64,000 bases of DNA from Actinomycetota bacterium (lineage in GTDB: Bacteria > Actinomycetota > Acidimicrobiia > IMCC26256 > JAENVU01). Positions 41,707 to 51,940 of this stretch are shown one piece after another. A model generated the notes under the pieces. That model was not told the DNA's origin. It saw only the letters and a list, made by a program, of their open reading frames with translations, and ran no database searches. Within the stretch, counting starts at the first letter, position 1. Each line of letters begins with the position of its first letter. A program made the position numbers and the translations under genes. The stretch lies in NCBI GenBank assembly GCA_016870395.1, contig VGBT01000005.1:1-64000 (forward strand). Direction: 5' to 3'.

Positions 41707-43065
41707 GTGCGCATGCGGCTCGTGATCATCGGCGGCGGCCCGGCCGGCAACACCGCCGCGACGGTGGCAGCGACGCTGGGCGCCGAGGTCACCGTGGTCG
41801 AGCGCGACGTCATCGGTGGCGCCGCCAACCTGTGGGACTGCATCCCCTCGAAGGCGATGATCGCCACCGGTGGCGAGCTCTCCGAGCTCACCCGCGCCGG
41901 CACGATGGGTCTCGAGGCCGAGGGACGGCTCGACGTCGCCGCGCTGCGGGCCCGGGTGGCCGCGATCGAGGCCCGGCTCCACCAGTCCGTGGTCGGCCTG
42001 CTCGAGTCGCAGGGCGCGCGGATGCTGCAGGGTCGCGGCCGGCTGAAGGGCCCGCACGAGGTGGTTGTCGAGACGGCCGACGGCCTCGTCGAGCTCGACG
42101 CCGACACGATCCTGCTGGCTACTGGGTCCCGCCCGCGGATCCCCGAGTGGGCCGAGATCGACCACGACCGCGTCCTCACAACGCGCGACGCCTACCCGCC
42201 GCCGACGATCCCCGAGCACCTCTGCGTGATCGGCTCCGGGGTCACCGGCGTGGAGTTCACGCACATGTTCTCCGCGCTCGGCTCGGAGGTGACACTCGTC
42301 GTCTCCCGTCAGCAGGTCTTGCCGCGCAAGGACCCGGAGGTCGCGGCGGTTTTGGAGGACGAGTTCCTGCGCCGCGGTGTGCACCTGCTCAAGGGCGCGC
42401 GCGCCAAGGGCATCGAGCGCACCGACGAAGGTGCGACCGTGCACTGCGACGACGCCCGGCAGGTCGAGGCCGGACACGTGCTGCTCTGCGTCGGGTCGGT
42501 CCCGAACTCCGAGGAGCTGGGGCTCGACGAAGCGGGTGTCGAGGTCGCCGACGACGGCACCGTCCCGATCAACCACCACTGCCAGTCGAACGTCGCGCAC
42601 ATTTACGCGGCGGGCGACCTGTCAGGGAGGCTGCCGCTCTCGTCGGTGGCGGCGATGCAGGGTCGCAAGATCGCCGAGCACCTCATGGGCCTGCACACCC
42701 TCGAGCACCGGCACCTCGACTACGACAAGGCGGCGTCCGCGATCTTCACCGAGCCCGAGATCGCCGACGTGGGGATCGCCGAGGCCGAGGCGTTCGCCGA
42801 GGGCCGCAAGATCCGGGTGACGAAGGTGCCGTTCGCGGCGAGCGCCGCCGCGCTCATCCAGGGCGACCCACGCGGCTTCATCAAGGTGATCTCCGACCCG
42901 GCGACGGGTGTCGTGCTCGGTGGCTCGATCGTCGGCCGGCACGCGGCCGAGCTGATCAGCGTGATCGCCGTGGCGGTCACCAACGGGCTGAAGGTGGGCG
43001 ACATCTCCGACTCCCTCTTCGTGCACCCGTCGATGTCCGAGTCCCTCGCCGACGCCGCCTGGTAA
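41707..43065 (+). CDS. dihydrolipoamide dehydrogenase-like FAD-dependent pyridine nucleotide oxidoreductase (LpdA-like)
   Basis: VIIGGGPAGNTAATVAATLGAEVTVVERDVIGGAANLWDCIPSKAMI; HIYAAGDLSG. Confidence 0.9.
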   Translation: MRMRLVIIGGGPAGNTAATVAATLGAEVTVVERDVIGGAANLWDCIPSKAMIATGGELSELTRAGTMGLEAEGRLDVAALRARVAAIEARLHQSVVGLLESQGARMLQGRGRLKGPHEVVVETADGLVELDADTILLATGSRPRIPEWAEIDHDRVLTTRDAYPPPTIPEHLCVIGSGVTGVEFTHMFSALGSEVTLVVSRQQVLPRKDPEVAAVLEDEFLRRGVHLLKGARAKGIERTDEGATVHCDDARQVEAGHVLLCVGSVPNSEELGLDEAGVEVADDGTVPINHHCQSNVAHIYAAGDLSGRLPLSSVAAMQGRKIAEHLMGLHTLEHRHLDYDKAASAIFTEPEIADVGIAEAEAFAEGRKIRVTKVPFAASAAALIQGDPRGFIKVISDPATGVVLGGSIVGRHAAELISVIAVAVTNGLKVGDISDSLFVHPSMSESLADAAW

Positions 43066-43157
43066 GCAGGAGCAGGGGCGTCAGCTGAGCTCGTCTTCGA
43101 CAGCCCCGATGTCCGTGACGTCGATGTGGGCGCGCCACGTCTCCACCGGGGGTGTGC

Positions 43158-43947
43158 TCACGCGCTGAGCTCGCCGGGAAGCACCGTGACGGCCGCACCG
43201 GCGTGCACGACCCGGTCGGCCCCGAGCCGGCATCATACGAAGCCGCCCCTCGCCGAGGCCTGGTAGCCGACGAGCTCGGTGCGGCCGAGCCGTGCCGCCC
43301 AGTACGGAGCGAGCGAGCAGTGCGCGGAGCCGGTGACCAGGTCCTCCGGGATGCCCACGCCGGGGCCGAACACGCGTGACACGAAGTCGGCGTCGGTCCG
43401 CGTCGCGCGTGCCGTCACGGTCGCGCCCTGCACGCCGTCGAGCATGGCCAACCGGTCGAGATCGGGCTCGAGTCCGACCATTTCGGTTTCGCTCGCGAGC
43501 TCCGCCAGGTACCACGCGGACCCCCGCTCGACCGCAACCGGCCGCACCCCGAGCGCGAGGACGAGAGCCGGGTCCGGGTCGGCGACCGGAGCCGTCGGCA
43601 TCGACGGGAAGTCCATCTCGACGAGCTCGCCCGCGCGCGCACAGGTGAGCAACCCGCTGCGGGTGTAAAAGCGCGCCGGCGCGTCGGAGTCGAGGCGCCC
43701 CGTCTCCCACAGCGTGTGCGCGCTCGCGAGCGTCGCGTGACCGCACAGGTCGATCTCGACGGTCGGTGTGAACCAGCGCAGCCCGAAGCCGTCGGACTCG
43801 GGTACGAGGAAGGCGGTCTCGGCAAGGTTCATCTCGGCGGCGACGGCCTGCATCCATGCCGGGTGGGCCGGTACGTCGAGCAGGCAGATCGCCGCCGGGT
43901 TCCCGCGGTTCGGCGCTGAACGCGTCGACCTGGAAGAGCTCGGGCAT
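43158..43947 (-). pseudogene. PhzF-family isomerase, decayed (frameshift near 5' end and nonsense codon near 3' end)
   Basis: MPELFQVDAFSAEP in one frame, NRGNPAAICLLDVPAHPAWMQAVAAEMNLAETAFL...EDLVTGSAHCSLAPYWAARLG in another; TGA at 43233-43235 then in-frame CRLGADRVVHAGAAVTVLPGELSA. Confidence 0.8.
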
Positions 43948-43987
43948 CTGCGGAGGGCATGGGAGCCGAGGGAGCTCCGGCGCGTGT

Positions 43988-45739
43988 TTACTCGATGACG
44001 ACAAGGACGTCGCCGGTGCCGACGGTGTCGCCCGCGCTCACGCGGATCTCGGCCACCGTGCCGCCCTGCTCGGCGTTGAGGTGGTTCTCCATCTTCATCG
44101 CCTCGAGCACGAGCAGCGCCTGGCCGGGCTCGACGGCGTCGCCCACGGCGATGAGAACCTTCACGATCGTGCCCTGCATCGGCGCGCTGATCATGCCGCT
44201 GCCGCTGCCGTGGGTCGACGCGGCGGCTCTGGGACGCGGTGCCTGCTTCGCGCCGCCACCCGAATGCGCGATGCCCGCATCGGGCAGCCACACCTTCACC
44301 TGGAAGCGTCGACCGTCGACCTCGACGGGGAGCACCTGGGGGGTGAGCTCCTCGGTCTCGGGTGGGGCCTTGTCGGCCGCCGCCTGGCTCACGAGCGCGC
44401 TCGTGTCCACCTGCTCCTCGAGCCAGCGGGTGGAGTGGTTCGCGGTCGCGAAGTCGGGGTGGGTCAGCACCAGCTGATGCGCTGGGACCGTGGTGTGGAT
44501 GCCCTCGATCACGAGCTCCTGGAGCGCCCGCAGCATGCGATGGCGCGCCGTGTCGCGGTCTGGGCCCCACACGATGAGCTTGCCAACGAGGTTGTCGTAG
44601 TACTGCGACACGGTGTCGCCCTCGTCGTAGCCGCCGTCCCAACGGACTTCGGGTCCGGCGGGCAGCACAAGCTTGGTGATCGTGCCCGGCGAGGGCCCGA
44701 ATCCCTTCGCCGCGTTCTCGGCGTTGATCCGGCACTCGATCGCGTGCCCACGCCGGATGATGGAGTCCTCGGTGATCGACAGCGGCTCGCCGCTCGCGAC
44801 GCGGATCTGCTCGGCGACCAGGTCGAGCTTGGTGACCATCTCGGTCACGCAGTGCTCCACCTGGAGACGCGTGTTCATCTCCAGGAAGTAGAACTCGCCG
44901 TCCTGGTACAGCATCTCGACGGTTCCGGCATTGACGTAACCACACGCCCGCGCGACCTGGACCGCCGCCTCGCCCATAGCTCGTCGGGTGTCCTTGTCGA
45001 GGCCGGCCGCCGGCGACTCCTCGATCAGCTTCTGGTGCCGGCGTTGCACCGAGCAGTCACGCTCGCCGAGCCACACCGCGTTGCCGAGCGTGTCGGCGAA
45101 GACCTGGATCTCGATGTGGCGTGGGTGGGTGAGGTACTTCTCGAGGTATGCCTCGGCGCGACCGAAGTAGGCCTGCGCCTCGCGCGCGGCGGAGTCGAGC
45201 GCGGCCTGGGCGCCTTCGGCGTCGTGGACCACCTTCATGCCCTTGCCGCCGCCGCCGTACGCGGCCTTGATCGCGACAGGCCAGCCGGCCTTCTCTCCGA
45301 AGGCGATCACGTCGTCGACGCTCTCGATCGGGTCGAGGGTGCCGGGCACGCTCGCCACGCCGCCGCGGTCGGCGGCGCGGCGGGCGGAGATCTTGTCGCC
45401 CATCACCTCGATCGCCTCAGGGGGCGGACCGATCCACGCCACGCCGCGCTCGGCGACGACCCGGGCGAAGTCGGCGTTCTCCGCGTAGAAGCCGTAGCCG
45501 GGGTGCACGCCGTCGGCGCCGCACTTGTCGATCACGCCGAGGATGGCATCGGTGTTGAGGTAGCTCTCCGCCGCGGTCTGCCCGCCCAGGGCGTAGGCCT
45601 CGTCGGCGTAGCGGACATGGGCGGCGTCGCGGTCGACGTCTGAGTAGACCGCGACGGTGGGGATGCCGAGCTCCCTGCAGGTGCGCATCACGCGCAGTGC
45701 GATCTCGCCACGGTTGGCGATCAGGATCTTCGAGAGCAC
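43988..45739 (-). CDS. accA: acetyl/propionyl-CoA carboxylase alpha subunit (biotin carboxylase + BCCP)
   Basis: KILIANRGEIALRVMRTCRELGI; GGGGKGMKVV; C-terminal LEAMKMENHL biotinylation site; GTG start. Confidence 0.96.
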   Translation of the reverse strand: MLSKILIANRGEIALRVMRTCRELGIPTVAVYSDVDRDAAHVRYADEAYALGGQTAAESYLNTDAILGVIDKCGADGVHPGYGFYAENADFARVVAERGVAWIGPPPEAIEVMGDKISARRAADRGGVASVPGTLDPIESVDDVIAFGEKAGWPVAIKAAYGGGGKGMKVVHDAEGAQAALDSAAREAQAYFGRAEAYLEKYLTHPRHIEIQVFADTLGNAVWLGERDCSVQRRHQKLIEESPAAGLDKDTRRAMGEAAVQVARACGYVNAGTVEMLYQDGEFYFLEMNTRLQVEHCVTEMVTKLDLVAEQIRVASGEPLSITEDSIIRRGHAIECRINAENAAKGFGPSPGTITKLVLPAGPEVRWDGGYDEGDTVSQYYDNLVGKLIVWGPDRDTARHRMLRALQELVIEGIHTTVPAHQLVLTHPDFATANHSTRWLEEQVDTSALVSQAAADKAPPETEELTPQVLPVEVDGRRFQVKVWLPDAGIAHSGGGAKQAPRPRAAASTHGSGSGMISAPMQGTIVKVLIAVGDAVEPGQALLVLEAMKMENHLNAEQGGTVAEIRVSAGDTVGTGDVLVVIE

Positions 45740-45786
45740 GGGCAGCCCCAGTAGGAGTGGTGGTGAGTCGTCGTATCCTACGGGCC

Positions 45787-46536
45787 GTGCCGCTCCCCGA
45801 GGCCACTCCGCAGCGCTTTCGCGACGTCCGTCGGCTCGCCGAGGTCGACTCCACGAACCGCTACCTGTTGGACGAGGCGCGCCGCGGGGCCGCCACCGGC
45901 CTGGTCGTGGTCGCCGACCACCAGACCGCCGGGCGCGGGAGGCTCGGACGCACGTGGGAGGCGCCGGCCGGCGCATCGCTGCTCATGTCGGTGCTGCTGC
46001 GACCGGCGCTCGGGGTGGTCGATCGTCAACTCGTCGTGATGGCGGCTGCGGTCGCGATGGCCGAGGCCGTCGAGACGGCGACCGGCGTGCGACCCGAGCT
46101 CAAGTGGCCCAACGACCTACTGGTCGGTAACCGCAAGCTCGGCGGGATCCTCGCCGAGGCGTCCGGTGACGCGGTCGTCGTCGGCATCGGTGTCAACGTC
46201 GCGTGGCCCGCGGTGCCGCCGGAGCTCGACGGGATCGCGACGGCGTGCAACCTCGAAGGCGGCCGGCCCGCGACGCGCGACGGTGTTCTCGGCGCGTTCC
46301 TCGAGCGCTACGGCCCGCGCCTCGACGACCTCGAGGCCACGCGCCGCGAGTACCGGGTACGGCTCGCGACGCTCGGCTGCCGGGTCCGAGTCGAGCGCGC
46401 GGACGGCGTGGTCACGGGAACCGCGCGTGATGTCGACCCAGCCGGCCACCTGCTCGTCGACGTCGACGGCGACGGCACCGAGGTGGTGGCCGCCGGTGAC
46501 GTGGTGCACCTGCGACGCGACGACCAGCGCGGTTAG
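45787..46536 (+). CDS. birA: biotin--[acetyl-CoA-carboxylase] ligase without HTH domain
   Basis: EVDSTNRYLLDEARRGAATGLVVVADHQTAGRGRLGRTWEAPAGASLLMSVLLRP; LKWPNDLLVGNRKLGGILAE; GTG start. Confidence 0.95.
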   Translation: MPLPEATPQRFRDVRRLAEVDSTNRYLLDEARRGAATGLVVVADHQTAGRGRLGRTWEAPAGASLLMSVLLRPALGVVDRQLVVMAAAVAMAEAVETATGVRPELKWPNDLLVGNRKLGGILAEASGDAVVVGIGVNVAWPAVPPELDGIATACNLEGGRPATRDGVLGAFLERYGPRLDDLEATRREYRVRLATLGCRVRVERADGVVTGTARDVDPAGHLLVDVDGDGTEVVAAGDVVHLRRDDQRG

Positions 46537-46549
46537 CGCGCCGGTCGAG

Positions 46550-47227
46550 CTACGCGACCGCTGCGAGGTTCTTGGCGAGCTTTCGCACCATGCGAGCCTC
46601 GAAGGCCGCGGGGAACGGCTCGGTCTGGGCCAGCGTCGTCAACGACGCGCCGAACCGGCCGTCGCGCATGGCGACCGTTCCGGCGTAGACGGTCTCGGTC
46701 TGCCCGTTCGTGGTGACCACGATCTTGGCCTCTACCCGCACGGTCTCGTCGGCGACTCTCGGGATCCCCTGGCTGCTCACGTCGAGCGCATCGATCGTGA
46801 AGGTCTGCCCACTCGTGGCGAGCTGCTCCTCGAAGAGGTCGCGGAAGACCTGTGCCGTGCAGTCGGCGAGGTCGTCGTCCTTGAACGTGGCGAAGGCCTT
46901 CCTTGCCGCGGAGGTGCTCTGGTACGCCAAGCCCTCCGTGCCGAACGTCTGGGCGCCCCGCTCGAACTCGGGGCCGACGTACTTGGCGCTTCGTCCCTTC
47001 CGGGTCTGGCCGGCCGGGCGACCGAGGCACTCGGCCAACATGTCGTCGCCCGTGGTGTCCTCCTCCTTGTCACCCGGGGTGGCATCCCAGCTCGAGGGCA
47101 CGTCGGCGGCGCGCAGCACGATCTCTCGCACGTCCGCCTTGTCCGAGGTCGTGCTCGCTCCAGCAGCGGGGACGAGCAACCCGGTGGCTCCGAGCACGGC
47201 GGTGAGCGTGACGAGGCTTCTGCGCAT
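46550..47227 (-). CDS. secreted hypothetical protein
   Basis: Signal peptide MRRSLVTLTAVLGATGLLVPAAGASTTSDKADVREIVL. Confidence 0.75.
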   Translation of the reverse strand: MRRSLVTLTAVLGATGLLVPAAGASTTSDKADVREIVLRAADVPSSWDATPGDKEEDTTGDDMLAECLGRPAGQTRKGRSAKYVGPEFERGAQTFGTEGLAYQSTSAARKAFATFKDDDLADCTAQVFRDLFEEQLATSGQTFTIDALDVSSQGIPRVADETVRVEAKIVVTTNGQTETVYAGTVAMRDGRFGASLTTLAQTEPFPAAFEARMVRKLAKNLAAVA

Positions 47228-47269
47228 GTCGTCACGGTACGACGGCCCGGCCTCGTACGGGTGGACCGG

Positions 47270-48106
47270 CTACGGGTCGAGGTCGCGGGCGACGAGCGCC
47301 CGGAACGCGTCGCGAAGCCGGGTGGTGACCCGACCCGGTGCCGCCGGCAGGGCCCGGCCGTCGACGGCCGCGATCGCCTGCACCTCGCGAGTGGTGGACG
47401 ACAGGAAGGCCTCGTCGGCGCGGTGCAGCGCGTCGAGCGGCAGCGCGGCCTCCTCGACGGGGATGCCGTCGGCCGCGGCGAGCTCGAGCAGCAGGGCCCG
47501 GGTGACGCCGAGCAGGCACCCGGCCTCGGGTGGTGGCGTGCGCAGCACACCGGCGAACGCGAGGAAGACGTTGGACCCGGTGGCCTCGCAGAGCTCGCCG
47601 CGCGTGTTGGGGAAGACGGCCTCGCCGGCTCCGTGCTCCCGCGCGTAGGCGAGCGCGCGGACGTTCTCCGCGTAGGAGATGGTCTTGATGCCGGCGGTCG
47701 CTCCCCGTTCGTTGCGGGCCCATGGCACCGTGACGACCTGGGTGGTCGGCGGCCACGCACTCACCGCGCACGCGGCGACCAGCACGGTCGCCGGTGCATC
47801 GCCGCGCTCGGAGCCGAGCGGGGCCTCCCCGCCCGTGATCGTGATGCGCAGGCGAGCCTCGTCGAGCCCGTTGGCGCGCAGCACCGCGTCGGCGGCCTCA
47901 CGCAGGTGCGCGGACGACGGCACGGTGAGGTAGAGGCCTTCGGCCGAATGGTGAAGGCGGTCGTAGTGGCGACGCCACGCGAACGGCACGCCGCCGTAGA
48001 CGCGCAGGGTCTCGAACACGCCGTCGCCGGTGAGCAGCCCGTGATCGAGGGGAGAGACGCGCAGCGCGTCGAGCTCGTCGAGCGTCCCGCTGACCCAGAC
48101 CTTCAT
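47270..48106 (-). CDS. pabC: class IV aminotransferase/aminodeoxychorismate lyase
   Basis: VSPLDHGLLTGDGVFETLRVYGGVPFAWRRHYDRL; IKTISYAENVRALAYA; ATGSNVFLA; coupled to PabB. Confidence 0.9.
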   Translation of the reverse strand: MKVWVSGTLDELDALRVSPLDHGLLTGDGVFETLRVYGGVPFAWRRHYDRLHHSAEGLYLTVPSSAHLREAADAVLRANGLDEARLRITITGGEAPLGSERGDAPATVLVAACAVSAWPPTTQVVTVPWARNERGATAGIKTISYAENVRALAYAREHGAGEAVFPNTRGELCEATGSNVFLAFAGVLRTPPPEAGCLLGVTRALLLELAAADGIPVEEAALPLDALHRADEAFLSSTTREVQAIAAVDGRALPAAPGRVTTRLRDAFRALVARDLDP

Positions 48107-49341
48107 CGCGCGCCCGCCGCCACCGCCACCCGCGCCGGGGCCGGGGCCGCCAGCTCGAGCAGTCGCACCGCCTTGAGCTCGGTCTCGGCCCACTCGGCGG
48201 CCGGGTCGGAGTCGGCGGTGATCCCTGCCCCCACACCGAGATGCACCGAATCCGGGCCGAGGGTGAACGTGCGGATCGCGACGGCGAGGTCGGCGCGATC
48301 GCGGTGGGTGTCGATGAAGCCCAGGGCGCCGCAGTAGAGGCCCCGAGGTACGGGCTCGAGGTCCTCGATCACCTGGAGGACGCGCGGCTTGGGCGCCCCG
48401 GTGACGGACGCGGGGGGAAAGGTCGCGCGGAGCAGGTCGCCCCACCCGACCTCTTCGCGCAGCCGGGCCCGCACGGTGCTCACGAGGTGGACGAGACCGG
48501 GATGCGGCTCCAGCTCGCAGAGCGCGGGAACGTGCACGGATCCGGGCACGGCGACACGACCGAGGTCGTTGCGGGCCAGGTCGGTGATCATGACGTTCTC
48601 GGCGCGGTCCTTCGCGCTCGCGCGCAGGGTCGCGGCGCGCTCGGCGGTTCCCTTGATGGGTCGTGTCTCGACGTGTCGTTCCTCGAGACTCAAGAAGCGC
48701 TCCGGTGAGGCCGAGACGACGGCCCGGTCGTCGGCGCGCAGGAACGTCGCGTGTGGTGCGGGGTTCCCACTCTCGATCGCATGCCACAGCGCGACCGGGT
48801 CGACCGGAGCGGCGCTCAGCCGGCGGGTCAGGTTCACCTGGTAGCAGTCGCCCGCCTCGATGTGCCCCACGATCGTGTGCACGCCGGTCTCGAAATCCGC
48901 CCGGTCCAGGCTGGAGTGCCAGGGGCCTCGCGTCGACGGGGGCGGGACGGCGACCGGGGCGTCGAGCGCGGCCGCGAGGCGGCGGCGGGCGTCGCCGCGA
49001 CCCTCGATGCGCACCCCGCCGTCCGGGTCGAGGTGCGCGAGAGCCGCGAACCGGACGAAGCTCAGGTCGGGGAGGTCGTCCGGAGCCGGGACCCGCCGGG
49101 TGACGCGCTCGACGGACCGTCCGAGCTCGTAGGAGACCGCACCCGCCCACCAGCCGTCGCCCAGGCGGTCGAGCGCGGCGAACGCCGCCTGCCCCGAGGC
49201 TACGACGACCTCCTCCGCACCGCAGGCCAGCACGACGCCGGGGCCGTCGTGGACGACCGCGGCGGGGAGCTCGGGAGCCAGCGCGGCCAGCACCGGACCC
49301 GTCGGGCGGGCAACGGGCCGGGGAGCGCCGGGCATGGACAC
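48103..49341 (-). CDS. pabB: aminodeoxychorismate synthase component I
   Basis: ETRPIKGTAERA (PIKGT), GDCYQVNLTRRLSA, ITDLARNDLGRVA, FPPASVTGAPKPRVLQVI. Confidence 0.94.
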   Translation of the reverse strand: MSMPGAPRPVARPTGPVLAALAPELPAAVVHDGPGVVLACGAEEVVVASGQAAFAALDRLGDGWWAGAVSYELGRSVERVTRRVPAPDDLPDLSFVRFAALAHLDPDGGVRIEGRGDARRRLAAALDAPVAVPPPSTRGPWHSSLDRADFETGVHTIVGHIEAGDCYQVNLTRRLSAAPVDPVALWHAIESGNPAPHATFLRADDRAVVSASPERFLSLEERHVETRPIKGTAERAATLRASAKDRAENVMITDLARNDLGRVAVPGSVHVPALCELEPHPGLVHLVSTVRARLREEVGWGDLLRATFPPASVTGAPKPRVLQVIEDLEPVPRGLYCGALGFIDTHRDRADLAVAIRTFTLGPDSVHLGVGAGITADSDPAAEWAETELKAVRLLELAAPAPARVAVAAGAR

Positions 49342-49417
49342 CGAGGCTAGCGAGCGAGGCGCCGCGGCCCGCGGGCGCCCGGATTCGCGAGGGTCCTTCG
49401 CCTAGCATCGGGGGACC

Positions 49418-50848
49418 GTGGCTTCCACCTCGTCGCCCTGGCGCGCCTTTCGCTCCCGCTTTCTCGTCGCGCTCGGTGTCAGCGGCGCGCTCGCGGTCGG
49501 CGGCGTCGTCGTCGGCAACCAGTTGATCGACGACAGGCTGAGCGAGATCCCCCGGGTGAACGAGCTCGTGCTGGCCTCCGAGGGCCCCGCCGAGGCCGGC
49601 AACTACCTCATCGTCGGCTCCGACAGCCGCCAGTTCGTCGAGAACCAGACCGAGGTGGAGGCCTTCGGGTCGGCCGAGGAGCAGGCCGGCCAGCGCTCCG
49701 ACACGATCATGGTGCTGCACCTCGACCCGGCGGCGAAGTCGGGCCTGCTCGTCTCGTTCCCCCGTGACCTCCTCGTGAACATCCCCGGGCAGGGTCGGGG
49801 GACGATCAACTCCGCCTACAACGACAACGCCAACGGCGAGCAGAAGCTGATCGACACGCTCAAGGCCAACTTCGGCCTCGACATCAGCCACTACGTGGAG
49901 GTCAACTTCAAGGCGTTCATCGGCCTGGTCAACGCGGTGGGCGAGATCCCGGTGTACTTCCCGGCCCCGGCGCGCGACGGCTACTCGGGCCTCGACATCG
50001 GCACGGCCGGCTGCATCCCGCTCAACGGCGACCAGGCGCTCGCGTACGTCCGGTCGCGGACGCTCGAGTACTACGACTCCGCATCGGGTGAGTGGGCCGA
50101 CGCGAGCCCGCGGGCCGACCTCGACCGGATCACCCGCCAGCAGAACTTCATTCGCCGCCTCGCGGGCGCGGCGTCGGTGAAGGCCGGGTCCAATCCGCTC
50201 AAGGCGCTCGACATCGCCGACGCGGTGGTCCCCAAGCTCCACGTCGACACCGAGCTCAGCAAGAGCGACATCTTCCGGATGGTCCAGACGTTCCGGAAGG
50301 TCAACCCCGAGAGCGACGACGCGCTGGAGATGATCACGCTCCCGGTCCAGGAATCGAGCTCGGAGCGCGGCCGTGTGGTCGCGAAGCAGCCCGACGCCGA
50401 CCAGGTGATCGCCCGGCTCAACACCTTCGGCTCGCAGGAGCCCGAGGAGGAGATCAAGATCCTGCCGTCGCAGGTGCGCGTGCGCGTGCTCAACGGGTCG
50501 GGCGTGAACGGGGCCGCCGCGGCCACCCAGGCGGACCTGCAGGAGTTCACGTTCGCCACGGCCGGGGTCGGCAACACGGGCATGATCGACGCGACGGAGG
50601 TGCGCTACCGGTCGGGCAACGAGCAGAAGGCAAAGCTCGTCGCGCGCTACCTCGGAGGGGTCGGTGTGATCCGGGTCGACGACACGATCGCTGACGCAGA
50701 CGTCGTGGTCGTGCTCGGTCCCGACTTCCAAGGCGTCGCGGCTCCCGGCAAGAAGCCCGCGACCACCTCGACCACGGCCGGCTCGGGGCCGTCCAGCTCG
50801 ACCACGAAGCCGGCCAAGGGCACGCAGACGCCGGCCGGGTCGTGCTGA
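49418..50848 (+). CDS. LytR-CpsA-Psr (LCP) family protein with LytR C-terminal domain
   Basis: YLIVGSDSR...RSDTIMVLHLDPAAKSGLLVSFPRDLLVNIPG; GCIPLNGDQALAYVRSR; C-terminal VRVLNGSGVNGAAAATQADLQ. Confidence 0.93.
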   Translation: MASTSSPWRAFRSRFLVALGVSGALAVGGVVVGNQLIDDRLSEIPRVNELVLASEGPAEAGNYLIVGSDSRQFVENQTEVEAFGSAEEQAGQRSDTIMVLHLDPAAKSGLLVSFPRDLLVNIPGQGRGTINSAYNDNANGEQKLIDTLKANFGLDISHYVEVNFKAFIGLVNAVGEIPVYFPAPARDGYSGLDIGTAGCIPLNGDQALAYVRSRTLEYYDSASGEWADASPRADLDRITRQQNFIRRLAGAASVKAGSNPLKALDIADAVVPKLHVDTELSKSDIFRMVQTFRKVNPESDDALEMITLPVQESSSERGRVVAKQPDADQVIARLNTFGSQEPEEEIKILPSQVRVRVLNGSGVNGAAAATQADLQEFTFATAGVGNTGMIDATEVRYRSGNEQKAKLVARYLGGVGVIRVDDTIADADVVVVLGPDFQGVAAPGKKPATTSTTAGSGPSSSTTKPAKGTQTPAGSC

Positions 50849-50920
50849 GCACGACTCCGGGCGCGCGGCCTGGCCCCACGCGTGGCTCCACGCCGGGTCA
50901 CGGCTCCTAGGATTCTCGGG

Positions 50921-51940
50921 ATGTCCTCGCTCCTCGTGACCGGCGCGGCTGGCTTCATCGGCTCGAACTTCGTCCGCCACTGGGTCTGCTCGCACGCGGC
51001 CGACACGGTCGTGGCGCTCGACCTGCTGACCTATGCGGGGAACCGGCCGAGCCTCGCCGACGTGGAGGACCGGATCGTGTTCGTGGAGGGCGACATCGGC
51101 GATGGCCCGCTCATGGAGCGGCTGCTCGCCACCCACCGCATCGACGTGGTGGTCAACTTCGCGGCCGAGTCGCACAACAGCCTGGCCGTCCTCGACCCGG
51201 GTCGGTTCGTCCGCACCAACGTGCTGGGCACCCAGGTGCTGGCGGAGGCGGCGCGGCGGGTGGGCGTCGAGCGCTTCCACCACGTGTCGACCTGTGAGGT
51301 GTACGGCGACCTCGCGCTCGACGACCCGGGCGCGTTCACCGAGGAGTCGCCGTACCGGCCGCGGACCCCTTACAACGCCTCGAAGGCGGGGGCCGACCAC
51401 GTGGTGCGGGCCTACCACGAGACGTTCGGCCTGCCGATCACGATCTCCAACTGCGCCAACAACTACGGGCCGTATCAGTTCCCGGAGAAGGTGATCCCGC
51501 TGTTCGCGTCCCGGGCGCTCGACGACCTCGCGCTGCCGCTGTACGCCTCCACCGCGAACCGCCGCGAATGGCTGCACGTGATCGACCATTGCCTGGCGAT
51601 CGAGATGATCCTGGCGGCTGGACGGGTGGGGGAGACCTACAACGTCGGCAGCGGTGTCGAGGCGAACATCGAGGAGATCGCCGACCTCGTGCTGGACGGG
51701 CTCGGAAAGCCGCATTCGCTGAAGACGATCGTGCCCGACCGGCCGGGCCACGACCGCCGCTACCTGCTCGACAGCTCGAAGCTCCGGCGGGAGCTCGGGT
51801 GGGAGCCCTCGGTCGAGTTCGACACGGGGATCCGCGAGACCGTCGAGTGGTACCGCGACCACCGGGCCTGGTGGGAGCCGCTGCGGGAGCGGGCTCCGGT
51901 CGTGGAGGACGCCTGGATCGGCGCCGGTGACAGAAGATGA
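50921..51940 (+). CDS. rfbB: dTDP-glucose 4,6-dehydratase-like
   Basis: LLVTGAAGFIGSNFVRHW; FAAESHN; YNASKAGADHVVRAYHETFGLPITISNCANNYGPYQFPEKVIPLF. Confidence 0.94.
   Translation: MSSLLVTGAAGFIGSNFVRHWVCSHAADTVVALDLLTYAGNRPSLADVEDRIVFVEGDIGDGPLMERLLATHRIDVVVNFAAESHNSLAVLDPGRFVRTNVLGTQVLAEAARRVGVERFHHVSTCEVYGDLALDDPGAFTEESPYRPRTPYNASKAGADHVVRAYHETFGLPITISNCANNYGPYQFPEKVIPLFASRALDDLALPLYASTANRREWLHVIDHCLAIEMILAAGRVGETYNVGSGVEANIEEIADLVLDGLGKPHSLKTIVPDRPGHDRRYLLDSSKLRRELGWEPSVEFDTGIRETVEWYRDHRAWWEPLRERAPVVEDAWIGAGDRR

Noticed and set aside
43905-43915. Programmed ribosomal frameshift in the PhzF gene
   Set aside because: No slippery sequence, and a second independent nonsense lesion at 43233-43235 points to decay.
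47270-51862. Very long minus-strand ORF of 1530 aa
   Set aside because: Only its 3' part (to 48106) is the real aminotransferase; the rest is antisense to pabB-frame, LCP and rfbB genes and arises from high-GC lack of stops.
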